Below are positions 25,039 to 35,560 of a DNA stretch of 64,000 nt, in pieces (position 1 is the first letter of the stretch; the number at the start of each line of letters is the position of its first letter). The translations under genes were made by a program, and so were the position numbers. Below the pieces are notes generated by a model. The model worked only from the letters and a program-made list of their open reading frames with translations, was not told the origin of the DNA and searched no databases. This DNA comes from Spongiactinospora rosea (lineage in GTDB: Bacteria; Actinomycetota; Actinomycetes; Streptosporangiales; Streptosporangiaceae), in the NCBI RefSeq assembly GCF_003315795.1, contig NZ_QMEY01000036.1, positions 1 through 64,000 on the forward strand, given 5' to 3'.

Positions 25039-25475
25039 CCCGGTTCCTCCTGGTCGTCATCGTCGTCGCCGTGCAGCACCGGGGAGCCGTGGTGCATCCA
25101 CAGCCGCCAGCCCTCGGACGTCTTGACGAACGTGTTGCTGGCCACCACCTTGCCCGCCGCGAAGCTGGAATCACCTTCGTCGCCCGCCGTCAGGATGTTC
25201 TCGGCGCAGGTGAGCACCGCCACATCGCCGAAGACCGCGACGTTGACGTCGGTCAGCACGAACTGGATGTAGGGCGTGTTGGCCATGATCAGCGCCCAGG
25301 ACCGCAGCACCTCGCCGCGCCCGCTCAGCATCGGCCAGCCGGGGTGGACGCAGCTCACCCGCAGGTCTTCGGTGTCATGGGCCCAGATGTCGGTCATCCG
25401 GTCGAGGTCGGCCTCCTCGATGGCGGAGTAGAACTCCTGGTTGGCCGTCTCGACGGCCGCCGTGTCGACGCTCAT
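25035..25475 (-). CDS. NTF2-like (SnoaL-type) protein inside the folate operon
   Basis: A 146-residue cone-shaped alpha/beta protein of the nuclear transport factor 2 fold. It shows ANQEFYSAIEEADLDRMTDIW at the N-terminus, GREEVL-like SGRGEVLRSW, and TFVKTSEGWRLWMHHGSPV, ending in a very acidic tail (HGDDDDDQEEPG). Catalytic identity cannot be read. Overlaps of four bases with folP (ATGA) and folB (GTGA) show tight coupling, which suggests a role in or near folate synthesis. Mycobacterium lacks it at this spot. ATG 25475 follows GGAGGGGG. Confidence 0.85.
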   Translation of the reverse strand: MSVDTAAVETANQEFYSAIEEADLDRMTDIWAHDTEDLRVSCVHPGWPMLSGRGEVLRSWALIMANTPYIQFVLTDVNVAVFGDVAVLTCAENILTAGDEGDSSFAAGKVVASNTFVKTSEGWRLWMHHGSPVLHGDDDDDQEEPG

Positions 25476-26326
25476 CTGCCCCCTCCACGGGTCCACGCCG
25501 CGGCCACGCGGACGGCGTCGGCATTGGCCGCGACCTGGTGCACGCGCACGCACCACGCGCCGTCGCGGGCGGCCAGCGCGGTCACCGCGGCCGTCGCGTC
25601 GTCGCTGCGGCCGAACGGGCGCGGCGTGCCGTCGGAACCGGCCAGCAGGCGGCCGAGGAACCGTTTTCGCGAGGCCCCGATGAGCAGCGGGTGACCCAGC
25701 TCGGCGAGGTCGCCGAGGGCGGCCATCAGGGCCCAGTTGTGCTCGGAGCGCTTGGCGAAGCCGAGCCCGGGGTCGATCACGATCTGCTCTTCGGCCACGC
25801 CGTCGGCCAGGATCAGGCCGATCCGCTTGGCCAGCTCCTCACGGACCTCGGTCACCACGTCGGTGTAGACGGCACGGGTGTCCATGTCGTGACTGTGCCC
25901 ACGCCAGTGCATCACGACGTACGGGACACCGGTGTCGGCCACCACGCGGGCCATCTCGGGGTCGGCCAGGCCGCCGCTGACGTCGTTGACCAGGCCGGCC
26001 CCGACCGCGACGGCGGCCCGCGCGACCTCGGCGCGCATGGTGTCGACGCTGACCGGGACGCCGTCGGCGGCCAGGGCCCGGATCACCGGCACCACCCTGG
26101 CCAGCTCCTCCTCCAGGGAGACCCGGACGGCCCCTGGACGGGTGGACTCACCGCCGACGTCGACGATGTCGGCTCCCTGGCGCACCAGCTCGTGCCCGTG
26201 CCGGATCGCGGCGCCCTCGTCGAACCACTGCCCGCCGTCGGAGAACGAGTCGGGCGTGACATTGACCACGCCCATGACCAGGCACCGCTCCTCGACGGGC
26301 ATTCCGGGGACGCTCCTTGTGGTCAT
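25472..26326 (-). CDS. folP: Dihydropteroate synthase
   Basis: TIM-barrel enzyme joining pterin pyrophosphate to p-aminobenzoate; sulfonamide target. The 284 residues include the pterin site MGVVNVTPDSFSDGGQW, DVGGESTRPGA, NDVSGG, the VIDPGLGFAKRSEHNW strand and LIGASRKRFLG. ATG 26326 (MTTRSVPGM) is chosen; the frame stays open upstream through repeat sequence, but no start with a ribosome site is there. Upstream lies the 21-bp array with two DnaA boxes. Confidence 0.97.
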   Translation of the reverse strand: MTTRSVPGMPVEERCLVMGVVNVTPDSFSDGGQWFDEGAAIRHGHELVRQGADIVDVGGESTRPGAVRVSLEEELARVVPVIRALAADGVPVSVDTMRAEVARAAVAVGAGLVNDVSGGLADPEMARVVADTGVPYVVMHWRGHSHDMDTRAVYTDVVTEVREELAKRIGLILADGVAEEQIVIDPGLGFAKRSEHNWALMAALGDLAELGHPLLIGASRKRFLGRLLAGSDGTPRPFGRSDDATAAVTALAARDGAWCVRVHQVAANADAVRVAAAWTRGGGR

Positions 26327-26377
26327 GCGGTCAAGCCTAGGTCGTCGCCGCCCCCTGCCGACGCCGTGGGTCCACCT

Positions 26378-26482
26378 TGTGGATAACGAATCATCCCATG
26401 TGGACAACGGAACGCCACGCCTTGGTAACGGAACGCCACGAAAGGATATCGGATCACGGCCACCGGATCACAGCCTCCTGCC
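26378..26482. repeat. Five-unit 21-bp tandem array with two perfect DnaA boxes
   Basis: Units start at 26378, 26399, 26420, 26441 and 26462, exactly 21 bp (two helical turns) apart. Unit 1 begins TGTGGATAA and unit 2 TGTGGACAA. On the minus strand these are TTATCCACA and TTGTCCACA, the general and the actinobacterial DnaA box. Units 3-5 keep only a GGTAA/GGATA core. The tail CGGAACGCCACG is identical in units 2 and 3. The array lies between folE and folP, upstream of folP. Confidence 0.85.
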
Positions 26483-26510
26483 GCCGACCGGCCCGCGAAG
26501 GCCGGTCGGC
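26483..26510 (-). terminator. Terminator-like hairpin after folE
   Basis: GCCGACCGGCC (26483-26493) and GGCCGGTCGGC (26500-26510) form a perfect 11-bp stem with a six-base loop, 22 bases beyond the folE stop on the minus strand. There is no U tract. It may separate ftsH-folE from folP onward. Confidence 0.75.
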
Positions 26511-26531
26511 GTGTGAACCCGCGGTGCCCGG

Positions 26532-27128
26532 TCAGCGGCCCAGGATGAGCGACATGGCCTCGGCGCGGGTCTTGTCGCTGTCGCGGAAGCTGCCGCGCAC
26601 CGCCGAGGTGATCGTCTTGGCGCCCGGCTTGCGTACGCCGCGCATGGTCATGCACAGGTGCTCGCACTCGACCACGACGATGACCCCGCGCGGCTCCAGC
26701 ACCGACATCAGCGCGTCGGCGATCTGCGAGGTCATCCGCTCCTGCACCTGCGGCCTGCGGGCGTAGACGTCGATCAGCCTGGCCAGCTTGGACAGGCCGG
26801 TGATCTGCCCCTTGGCGTTGGGGATGTAGCCGACGTGCGCCACCCCGTGGAAGGGCACCAGGTGGTGCTCACAGGTGGAGTAGACCTCGATGTCGCGGAC
26901 CAGCACCATCTCGTCGTGGTCGGCGTCGAAGACCGTGGTCAGCACGTCTTCGGGGCGCTGCCCCAGCCCGGCGAACTGCTCCGCGTAGGCGCGGGCCACG
27001 CGGGCCGGGGTGTCGCGCAGGCCGTCTCGGTCCGGGTCTTCGCCGATCGCGATCAGGATCTCGCGTACGGCGCCCTCGATCCGGGCCGAGTCGACCTTCA
27101 GTGGCTCTTCGCGGTAGGCGTCACCCAC
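26532..27128 (-). CDS. folE: GTP cyclohydrolase I
   Basis: First enzyme of pterin synthesis. The 198 residues contain the zinc-site Cys/His motif STCEHHLVPFHGVAHVGYIP, GLSKLARLIDVYARRPQVQER and VEATHLCM-type VECEHLCMTMRGVRKPG. The start is GTG 27128, only two bases after the ftsH stop, so translation is probably coupled. The gene order ftsH-folE-folP-folB-folK matches Mycobacterium Rv3610c-Rv3606c, with a hairpin and DnaA-box array between folE and folP here. Confidence 0.97.
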   Translation of the reverse strand: MGDAYREEPLKVDSARIEGAVREILIAIGEDPDRDGLRDTPARVARAYAEQFAGLGQRPEDVLTTVFDADHDEMVLVRDIEVYSTCEHHLVPFHGVAHVGYIPNAKGQITGLSKLARLIDVYARRPQVQERMTSQIADALMSVLEPRGVIVVVECEHLCMTMRGVRKPGAKTITSAVRGSFRDSDKTRAEAMSLILGR

Positions 27129-27130
27129 GC

Positions 27131-29107
<1,977 letters not shown>

Positions 29108-29423
29108 CCGATGCGGAACCCCGACGGGCCCGTCCCTTCCTGACCATGTCCTGGCACCCCGGCAAGGCTCACCGGGGTCGCGGCATCCCTAACCGCTCCA
29201 ACTGACTACCCGCCGGCGACTGCGGATCACCCTCGGGCAGTCAGAAGGTACACCGGAGCGCCGGGCAGGGTCACTGTCCAGGCGGCACCGTCTGCCCTAC
29301 CAACGTACGTCAGGCATTGCAGTGTTCCCGGCGGGTGTGACGAATGTCAGGCCGTGCGGGCCTCCGCTTCGCCCAGAGCGTATTCGCGGCCGCTTCACAT
29401 CGGGTTCGGATCGGGGATTTCGG
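29108..29423. other. Gap between ftsH and hpt
   Basis: No supported gene in 316 bases; the ftsH promoter and leader should be here, since both flanking genes are on the minus strand. I see no strong -10/-35 pair and no hairpin with a U tract. Confidence 0.5.
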
Positions 29424-30005
29424 CTAGGGCTTTTCCGCCGCGCTTTCCGTCCCGCCGCCGTAGACGTGCGGCGCCAGAGTTCCGATGAAGGGGAGGTTCC
29501 TGTATCGCTCGGCGTAGTCGAGACCGTAGCCGATCACGAACTCGTTGGGTATGTCGAATCCCACGTATTTCACGTCGATCGGCACCTTGACGGCGTCCGG
29601 CTTGCGCACGGCGGCGCAGATCTCCACCGAGGCGGGATTGCGCGAGCGCATGTTGTGGGCCAGCCAGGAGAGCGTCAGGCCCGAGTCGATGATGTCCTCC
29701 ACCAGCAGGACGTGCCGGCCGGCGATGTCGGTGTCGAGGTCCTTCAGCACCCTGACCACTCCGGAGGACCGGGTGCCCGCCCCGTAGGAGGAGACGGCCA
29801 TCCAGTCCATCTCCACGGGGATCCGCAGCGCCCTGGCGAGGTCGGCCATGATCATGACCGCGCCCTTCAGAACTCCGACGATCAGCAGGTCCTTGCCCGC
29901 GTAGTCCGCGTCGATCTTCCCGGCGATTTCCTTGATCTTGGCCTGGAGCTCGTCCTCGGAGATGAGGACCCTCTCCAGGTCCCTGCCCATGTCGGCTGCG
30001 TCCAC
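29424..30005 (-). CDS. hpt: Hypoxanthine phosphoribosyltransferase
   Basis: Purine salvage enzyme of 193 residues. The PRPP-binding loop is VLLVEDIIDSGLTLSWL (about 107-123), with LLIVGVLKGAVMIMADLARAL near residue 40 and KYVGFDIPNEFVIGYGLDYAERYRNLP at the base-binding side. The GTG at 30005 follows GAAGGAA; an ATG six codons in is possible. Together with tilS upstream it repeats the hpt-tilS order of Mycobacterium Rv3624c-Rv3625c. Confidence 0.97.
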   Translation of the reverse strand: MDAADMGRDLERVLISEDELQAKIKEIAGKIDADYAGKDLLIVGVLKGAVMIMADLARALRIPVEMDWMAVSSYGAGTRSSGVVRVLKDLDTDIAGRHVLLVEDIIDSGLTLSWLAHNMRSRNPASVEICAAVRKPDAVKVPIDVKYVGFDIPNEFVIGYGLDYAERYRNLPFIGTLAPHVYGGGTESAAEKP

Positions 30006-30051
30006 CTGGGGTGTTCCTTCGCGTCGCGGTATGGCGGCTCTGCGGCCCGGA

Positions 30052-31053
30052 TCAACCGGGCTTTCTGGCGAGTATCAGGGTGCCATACCGGCGAACGGCG
30101 GCCACGCCCCCGGGGAGGTCGATGCCGCGCTGGCCGCGCCAGCCGGTCAGGAGCCGGTCCACCGCGAGGATGTGCGCCGCCGACACCGACCCGGCGGGCG
30201 ATCCGGCCGCCACGGCGGCGCGTCTGAGCACTCTGCGGCGTACCGCGCCGGGCAGCCCGGCCACTTCTCCCACATCCAGCGCGATATCGCTACGAGCGAA
30301 ATCCCCCTGGGCGGCGGCACGGGCCGACTCGAAAGCGGATCCGGCCCAGGCGTCGAGGGCGTCGGCGTCCTCGCGGCACTGACGCGCCGTACGGGCCAGG
30401 GCCTCGGCCACGCCCGGCCCCAGCTCGGCCTCCAGGACCGGCAGCACCCGCTCGCGTACGCGCACCCGGGTGAACCGGGGGTCGGCGTTGTGCGGGTCGT
30501 CCCAGGGGTCGAGCCCGAGGGCGGCGCAGGCCGCGCGGGTGGTGGCCCGCGACACTTCCAGCAGCGGACGCCGGTACAGGCCGGACTCGGCGGACATCCC
30601 CGACAGCGAACGCGTGCCACTGCCCCGCGCGAGCCCCAGGAGCACCGTCTCGGCCTGGTCGTCGCGGGTGTGCCCCAGAAGGACCGCGGCGGCCCCCAGG
30701 CGCTCTGCGGCCCCTTCCAGGGCCGCGTAGCGGGCGTCTCTGGCCGCCGCCTCGGGCCCGCCGGCGCGGCCGACCTCCACCCGCACCGCCTCCGCCGGAT
30801 CCAGGCCGAGCCGGGACGCCAGGCGCACCACTGTGGCGGCCTGGTCCGCCGAGCCCTCCTGGAGCCCGTGATCGACGGTCACCAGGCCGGCCTTGAGCCC
30901 CGCGCGCGGGGCCTCGAACCCGGCCGCGGCGGCCAGCGCCAGCGAGTCGGCGCCGCCGCTGGCGGCGACCAGCGTCAGCGAACCGGGCGGGAGCCCGGCC
31001 AACGCGGTCCGCACCGCCCGGCGGACGTCCGCCACGGCGGGATGCGGCCCCAT
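30052..31053 (-). CDS. tilS: tRNA(Ile)-lysidine synthetase
   Basis: Modifies C34 of tRNA-Ile(CAU) to lysidine so that it reads AUA. The 333-residue PP-loop ATPase has SGGADSLAL at 32-40, VTVDHGLQEGSADQA, and GHTRDDQAETVLLGLARGSG, the usual TilS signature. The C-terminal domain is short, as is typical for actinobacteria. ATG 31053 lies just after the stop of the DUF2342 gene (31060), so the two are probably co-transcribed. Confidence 0.96.
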   Translation of the reverse strand: MGPHPAVADVRRAVRTALAGLPPGSLTLVAASGGADSLALAAAAGFEAPRAGLKAGLVTVDHGLQEGSADQAATVVRLASRLGLDPAEAVRVEVGRAGGPEAAARDARYAALEGAAERLGAAAVLLGHTRDDQAETVLLGLARGSGTRSLSGMSAESGLYRRPLLEVSRATTRAACAALGLDPWDDPHNADPRFTRVRVRERVLPVLEAELGPGVAEALARTARQCREDADALDAWAGSAFESARAAAQGDFARSDIALDVGEVAGLPGAVRRRVLRRAAVAAGSPAGSVSAAHILAVDRLLTGWRGQRGIDLPGGVAAVRRYGTLILARKPG

Positions 31054-31059
31054 CGGCGG

Positions 31060-32226
31060 CTACCCCTCCCGCGGGGGGCCGTCGCCGTCGCCGTCCACGG
31101 GCCCGGGAGCGGTCTCCGCGGAGCCGTTCGGGGAGCCGTTGAGGTGCGGGGTCTCCAGGGCCGGGGCGGTGACCACGCGGGCGATCCAGCGGTCGGGGTC
31201 GGCGATCTCGGCCTGGGTGGGCAGCGTCGAAGGGCTGCCCCAGACCTTGTTGAAGCCGTCCATCCCGGCCCGCTCGACCACCGTGCGCACGAACGCCGAA
31301 CCCTCGGCGTACTGCTTCATCTTCAGGTCGATGCCGAGCAGCCTGCGGACCGTGCGATCGACCCGCGAGCCGCCCTCCCTGCGCTCCTGGAACCTCGTGC
31401 GGATCTCGGACACCGACGGCACCACCGAGGGCCCCACCGCGTCCATCACGTAGTCGCCGTGCCCCTCCACCAGGGTCATCACGGCCGTCAGTCGCTCAAG
31501 GATCTTCTTCTGCTCGGGCGTCTGGATCGCGTCGATCAGGTTGCCCTCGCCGCCGCGCACCGCGTCGGCGACCGCGTCGGCCGCCGTGCGCAGCCGTTCG
31601 AGCAGGGTGGGCAGGTCGAGGTCGGAGGCCAGCAGGAACTCCGTCATCTGCGACCGGACGTACTCGCGCAGCCAGGGCACCCCGGTGAACTGCACCCGGT
31701 GGGTCTCCTCGTGCAGGCACACCCACAGCCGGAAGTCGCCGGGATCGACGCCCAGCTCGCGCTCGGCGTTGACGATGTTGGGGGCGACCAGCGTGAGCCG
31801 CCCGGTCGGGGCCTTGCCCGACGGGTCGGGCGGCAGGAACAGCTCGTACTGGCCGAGCACCCGGGAGGCCAGGAAGGCCAGCACCGCGCCCACCTCGACG
31901 CCGGTGATGCGCGAGCCGACCGCGGCGACGATCGCCGGGGGCTGGGTCCGGCCCTCGCCCGACATCCGCCGGGTCAGCGGTTCGAGGACGACGCGGAAGC
32001 CTTCGACGTTGGCCTTGATCCAGCCAGGGCGGTCGACGATGGTCGCGGCCTGCGGGGCCGCGCCTCCGTCGATCCGGGTGAACTCGCGCACGTGGCGCTC
32101 GGCCTCACGGGAGAGCCTGCGCAGGTCGGAAACGGCCTGTCGCGCCTCCTCGCGGGTCACCTGCGGGCCAGGGCGCACCAGGCGCGTTCCGGTGGAGACG
32201 GCGAGGTCCCAGTCGATCACCTGCAT
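31060..32226 (-). CDS. Zinc-dependent metalloprotease, DUF2342 / 'F420 biosynthesis-associated' family
   Basis: A 388-residue protein with a gluzincin-like HEETH at 172-176 (WVCLHEETHRVQF). A downstream acidic helix and GHGDYVMDAVG probably give the third ligand. The Rv3626c orthologue lies at the same place between tilS and dacB in Mycobacterium. Databases link the family loosely to coenzyme F420, but its substrate is unknown. ATG 32226 (MQVIDWDLAVSTG) is chosen; upstream codons are not conserved-looking. The Pro/Gly/Asp-rich last 30 residues are low complexity. Confidence 0.85.
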   Translation of the reverse strand: MQVIDWDLAVSTGTRLVRPGPQVTREEARQAVSDLRRLSREAERHVREFTRIDGGAAPQAATIVDRPGWIKANVEGFRVVLEPLTRRMSGEGRTQPPAIVAAVGSRITGVEVGAVLAFLASRVLGQYELFLPPDPSGKAPTGRLTLVAPNIVNAERELGVDPGDFRLWVCLHEETHRVQFTGVPWLREYVRSQMTEFLLASDLDLPTLLERLRTAADAVADAVRGGEGNLIDAIQTPEQKKILERLTAVMTLVEGHGDYVMDAVGPSVVPSVSEIRTRFQERREGGSRVDRTVRRLLGIDLKMKQYAEGSAFVRTVVERAGMDGFNKVWGSPSTLPTQAEIADPDRWIARVVTAPALETPHLNGSPNGSAETAPGPVDGDGDGPPREG

Positions 32227-32281
32227 ACCGTCCACCGTACGTGCTCGTGCCGTCCGCCGCGCGTATGGGGCGAGAGGTCCG

Positions 32282-33688
32282 TCAGCAGCCGCATCGGGAC
32301 ACGATCGCGGCGAGCCGGTCGAGCGCCGCCTCCGCCTGGCCCCACCCGGACCGCACGTCATCGGCCATGAAGGCGAACGCGATGAGCCTGCCGTCGATCG
32401 TGGTGGCCAGCCCTGCCAGGGTGTTGACGCCGTTGAGGGTGCCGGTCTTGGCCCGCACCAGACCCGCGCCCGGCCTGCTCTCCCTGGTGCCGAACCGGTC
32501 GTCCAGCGTGCCCGAGAACGCGGCGATCGGCATGCCGCTCGCCACGGCGTGCAGCCGCGGGTTGGCCGGGGAGGCCGCCGCGGTCAGCAGCCTGGCCAGG
32601 CCGGCGGGACTGATCCGGTTCTTCGTGGAGAGGCCGCTGCCGTCGTGGACCTCCACGCCCTTGCCGGCGTTCAGGCGTGCGAGCACCGCGCGTACGGCCT
32701 GCGCCGCGCCCGCGAACGACGCGGGCCGCCCCTCCTTGATCGCCACATGCCGGGCCAGGGCCTCGGACAGGTCGTTGTCGCTCATCGTGAGGGCCCGCTC
32801 GACCAGCGCGTACATCGGCGCGGACTCCACCCTGGCCAGCTCGTCCGCCTGCCGCCCGGCCCTGACCCGCTTGACGGACGCCGAGGCGGTCACGCCGTAC
32901 TTGGCCAGCAGCTTCGCGAAGGCCGTCGCCGCAGCCCGCGGCGGGTCGGCGACCCGGGCCCGTAGGTCGGGGCCGCGCCGTCCCTCGTCGATGGCGAGCG
33001 CGGTGACCGGCGCGACGTTGCCCTCGGGCACGTAGCCGGGCTTCCAGCCGGGCCCGAGCCGCGGCCCGGTGAACAGCGAGTCGTCGTACCCGAGCGTGAC
33101 CTTGTCCACGCCCTTCGCCTGGAGCGCCTGGGCGGTGCGCTGGGCGAGCTGCGCCAGCGACGCCTGTTTCGGATAGGCCGGATGCCGGGGCGCCTTGGGC
33201 CCGAGCAGGGTCGGGTCACCGCCCCCCACCAGCACGATCGACCCCTTCGCCGAGCCGGTCACGACCCGCGTCGCCAGCTTGGCCTCCGGCCCCAGCGAGG
33301 CCAGCGTCGCCACCGAAGTGACGATCTTGGTGGTGGACGCCGGGGTGATGCCGGTGTCGGAGCCGGAGCCGTAGAGCACGGCCCCTGTGGCGGTGTCCAT
33401 CACCGACGCGCCCACGCTGTCGCCGAGCGCGGGGTCACCCAGGGCGTCGGCGAGCCTGGCCGCCAAAGTACCCTTGGCGGGGAGAGGACCGTTCCCGCCC
33501 GCGGCCAGCACCGGACCCGCGGTGACCACGGGAACGGGCGGAGGCTCGGCCGGCGGGGCCGGACGTGGCGGACCGGTCAGCGCGCTCAGGTTGACGTCGT
33601 TGGTGATCACATGGACGCCGGCGGCGATCACGAAAGCCTGGAGCAGGCCGAGGGTGACCACGACCGTCCACCGATCACGCCGCTCCAC
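32282..33688 (-). CDS. dacB: D-alanyl-D-alanine carboxypeptidase/endopeptidase (PBP4, S13)
   Basis: Trims peptidoglycan stem peptides outside the membrane. The 468-residue protein has an N-terminal anchor (about 8-25) and a Pro-rich linker (40-60). The catalytic SxxK is STTK at 118-121 in ITPASTTKIV, SxN is in TMSDNDLSE and KTG is in VRAKTGTLNG. The C-terminal Cys-Gly-Cys is unusual but likely neutral. ATG 33688. It is divergent from ppa across 86 bp, as in Mycobacterium Rv3627c-Rv3628. Confidence 0.96.
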   Translation of the reverse strand: MERRDRWTVVVTLGLLQAFVIAAGVHVITNDVNLSALTGPPRPAPPAEPPPVPVVTAGPVLAAGGNGPLPAKGTLAARLADALGDPALGDSVGASVMDTATGAVLYGSGSDTGITPASTTKIVTSVATLASLGPEAKLATRVVTGSAKGSIVLVGGGDPTLLGPKAPRHPAYPKQASLAQLAQRTAQALQAKGVDKVTLGYDDSLFTGPRLGPGWKPGYVPEGNVAPVTALAIDEGRRGPDLRARVADPPRAAATAFAKLLAKYGVTASASVKRVRAGRQADELARVESAPMYALVERALTMSDNDLSEALARHVAIKEGRPASFAGAAQAVRAVLARLNAGKGVEVHDGSGLSTKNRISPAGLARLLTAAASPANPRLHAVASGMPIAAFSGTLDDRFGTRESRPGAGLVRAKTGTLNGVNTLAGLATTIDGRLIAFAFMADDVRSGWGQAEAALDRLAAIVSRCGC

Positions 33689-33774
33689 GCCGCAGGCCCC
33701 TCTCCAGACAGTGACGTTTACGAGACATTAACGCCCGTCCGGAGCTCCCGGGAGGGCTGAGCGGAGGAACCGCG

Positions 33775-34269
33775 GTGGACTTCGACGTTGTCGTTGAGAT
33801 TCCCAAGGGGCAACGGAACAAATATGAGGTCGATCACAAGACCGGGCGCATCCGCCTGGACCGGCTGCTCTTCACCTCCACTCAGTATCCCGCCGACTAC
33901 GGCTTCATCGAGAACACCCTGGGCGAGGACGGCGACCCGCTGGACGCGCTGGTCCTGCTCCAGGAGCCGACCTTCCCCGGCTGCCTGATCCGCTGCCGGG
34001 CGGTCGGGATGTTCCGGATGACCGACGAGAAGGGCGGCGACGACAAGGTCCTCTGCGTGCCGTCCACGGACCCGCGGATGGAGCACATCAGGGACATCCA
34101 CCACGTCACGGAGTTCGACCGGCTGGAGATCCAGCACTTCTTCGAGGTCTACAAGGACCTGGAGCCGGGCAAGTCGGTCGAAGGGGCCAACTGGGTGGGC
34201 CGGGTGGAGGCCGAGGCCGAGATCCAGAACTCGATCAGGCGCGCGGTGGAGCAGGGCGGCGCCCACTGA
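33775..34269 (+). CDS. ppa: Inorganic pyrophosphatase
   Basis: Family I soluble pyrophosphatase, 164 residues. It starts VDFDVVVEIPKGQRNKYEVDHKTG and has the metal site EDGDPLDALVL, then DDKVLCVPSTDPR and HFFEVYKDLEPGK. GTG 33775 follows GCGGAGG. It drives biosynthetic reactions by removing pyrophosphate, including that from the tRNA and nucleotide enzymes nearby. Confidence 0.97.
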   Translation: MDFDVVVEIPKGQRNKYEVDHKTGRIRLDRLLFTSTQYPADYGFIENTLGEDGDPLDALVLLQEPTFPGCLIRCRAVGMFRMTDEKGGDDKVLCVPSTDPRMEHIRDIHHVTEFDRLEIQHFFEVYKDLEPGKSVEGANWVGRVEAEAEIQNSIRRAVEQGGAH

Positions 34270-34291
34270 CCTCTGCTCCGGCGCCCGCCGC

Positions 34292-35497
34292 TCACCCCGG
34301 CCGGGTGGCGCCGACCAGGTCATCTCGCCACATCGGGGCGATCCGCACGACGTCGCCGGTCTGCGGCGCGTGGACCATCATGTTCTTGCCGATGTACATC
34401 CCCACATGGTGTATGTCGCCGGGGTTGGACGTGATGCGGCCGAAGAACAGCAGGTCGCCCCGGCGTAGCGAGTCGAGCGGTATGTGCGGCCCGGAGGTCC
34501 ACTGGGTGCCCGTCCAGTGGTCGAGCCGGACACCCGCCCGCTCCCAGGCGCGCATGGTCAGGCCCGAGCAGTCGAAGGTGTCCGGGCCGGCCGCCGCCCA
34601 GACGTAGGGCTTGCCGAGCTGGGCGAGCGCCCAGTCGGCGGCCAGGTCGCCTCCGGCACTGCCGCCGCTCCCGACAGCGGGGACCGCGGCCTGGTCGCGT
34701 TGCAGGGCCGCGCGCTCCTGGGCGGCGGCCCGCTCGCGGGCCAGCCGGTCGGCCTCGGACCTGGCCTGGTCGAGCCGGTCCTCGAAGTCACGGACCTGGC
34801 CCTCGATCGCCTCGGTCTGGGCGCGCTGCCGGTCGAGCGCGGCCTGTGCCGCCGTACGGGCCGCCTCCGCTCTGGCGGCGGCCTCCCGGCGCTCGGTGTA
34901 GGCCGTGGACGCCTGGGCGCGCAGGATGGTGGCGACCTCCTGCGCGTCGCGCATCCGCTTGAGCACTTCGGCGCGCCCGCCGCTCAGGTGGTGCAGGACG
35001 CTGGCCTGGTGCAGGTAGCCGGGCATCCCGCCGTTGCCGCCCGCGGCGACCACGGCGGCCATCGGGCGGGTCAGATCGACCCCGCCATAGCTCTGCGCGG
35101 CCAGCGCGGCGACGTCGGCGCGGGCCTGGGCAAGGTGGGCGTCGGAGGTGCGCTGCCGCTCGGCCGCGGCCTGGTGGGCGCTCTCGGCGGCGGCCAGGCG
35201 AACCCGCTCGCCGTTGTACGCCTCGACCGCCCGCTCGGCCGCCGCGCCCAGCTCGCCGAGCCTGGCCCTGGCCTCGGCGAGGCCCGCGGTGGCCGTGCTC
35301 AGCCGCTGCGCCTGTGTGTCGACCGCGCGCCGGGCGTCGGCCACGTCACCCGCGGACGGGTCGGGCCGCGCGGTGGCGGGGACCGCCCCGGCCGCCGTCA
35401 ACGACGTCAGGGCCGTCAGCGCCGTCAGCGTGGTCAGGACCGGCACGAGACGCCGGACACCGCGGGCAGGCCGCGGGGTGGTGCCGGCCGAGTGCAT
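34292..35497 (-). CDS. Secreted NlpC/P60 (C40) peptidoglycan hydrolase, second copy
   Basis: A 401-residue protein with a signal peptide (about 14-43, ending PATA), a long Ala/Glu/Arg coiled-coil (50-270), a Gly/Ser linker and a C-terminal NlpC/P60 domain. The catalytic Cys is C310 in TFDCSGLTMRAW; the His is in IHHVGMYIGKN, followed by MVHAPQTGD. The domain layout is as in the hydrolase at 5171, with closely similar catalytic blocks, so the two are paralogues. This copy has no c-di-AMP-type leader. ATG 35497 follows GGGGGAAGC. Confidence 0.93.
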   Translation of the reverse strand: MHSAGTTPRPARGVRRLVPVLTTLTALTALTSLTAAGAVPATARPDPSAGDVADARRAVDTQAQRLSTATAGLAEARARLGELGAAAERAVEAYNGERVRLAAAESAHQAAAERQRTSDAHLAQARADVAALAAQSYGGVDLTRPMAAVVAAGGNGGMPGYLHQASVLHHLSGGRAEVLKRMRDAQEVATILRAQASTAYTERREAAARAEAARTAAQAALDRQRAQTEAIEGQVRDFEDRLDQARSEADRLARERAAAQERAALQRDQAAVPAVGSGGSAGGDLAADWALAQLGKPYVWAAAGPDTFDCSGLTMRAWERAGVRLDHWTGTQWTSGPHIPLDSLRRGDLLFFGRITSNPGDIHHVGMYIGKNMMVHAPQTGDVVRIAPMWRDDLVGATRPG

Positions 35498-35560
35498 GCT
35501 TCCCCCTTTCACCAGGGCTCACAACATGCACTTACTTCCCCCATGTAACTCTCTGCACAC

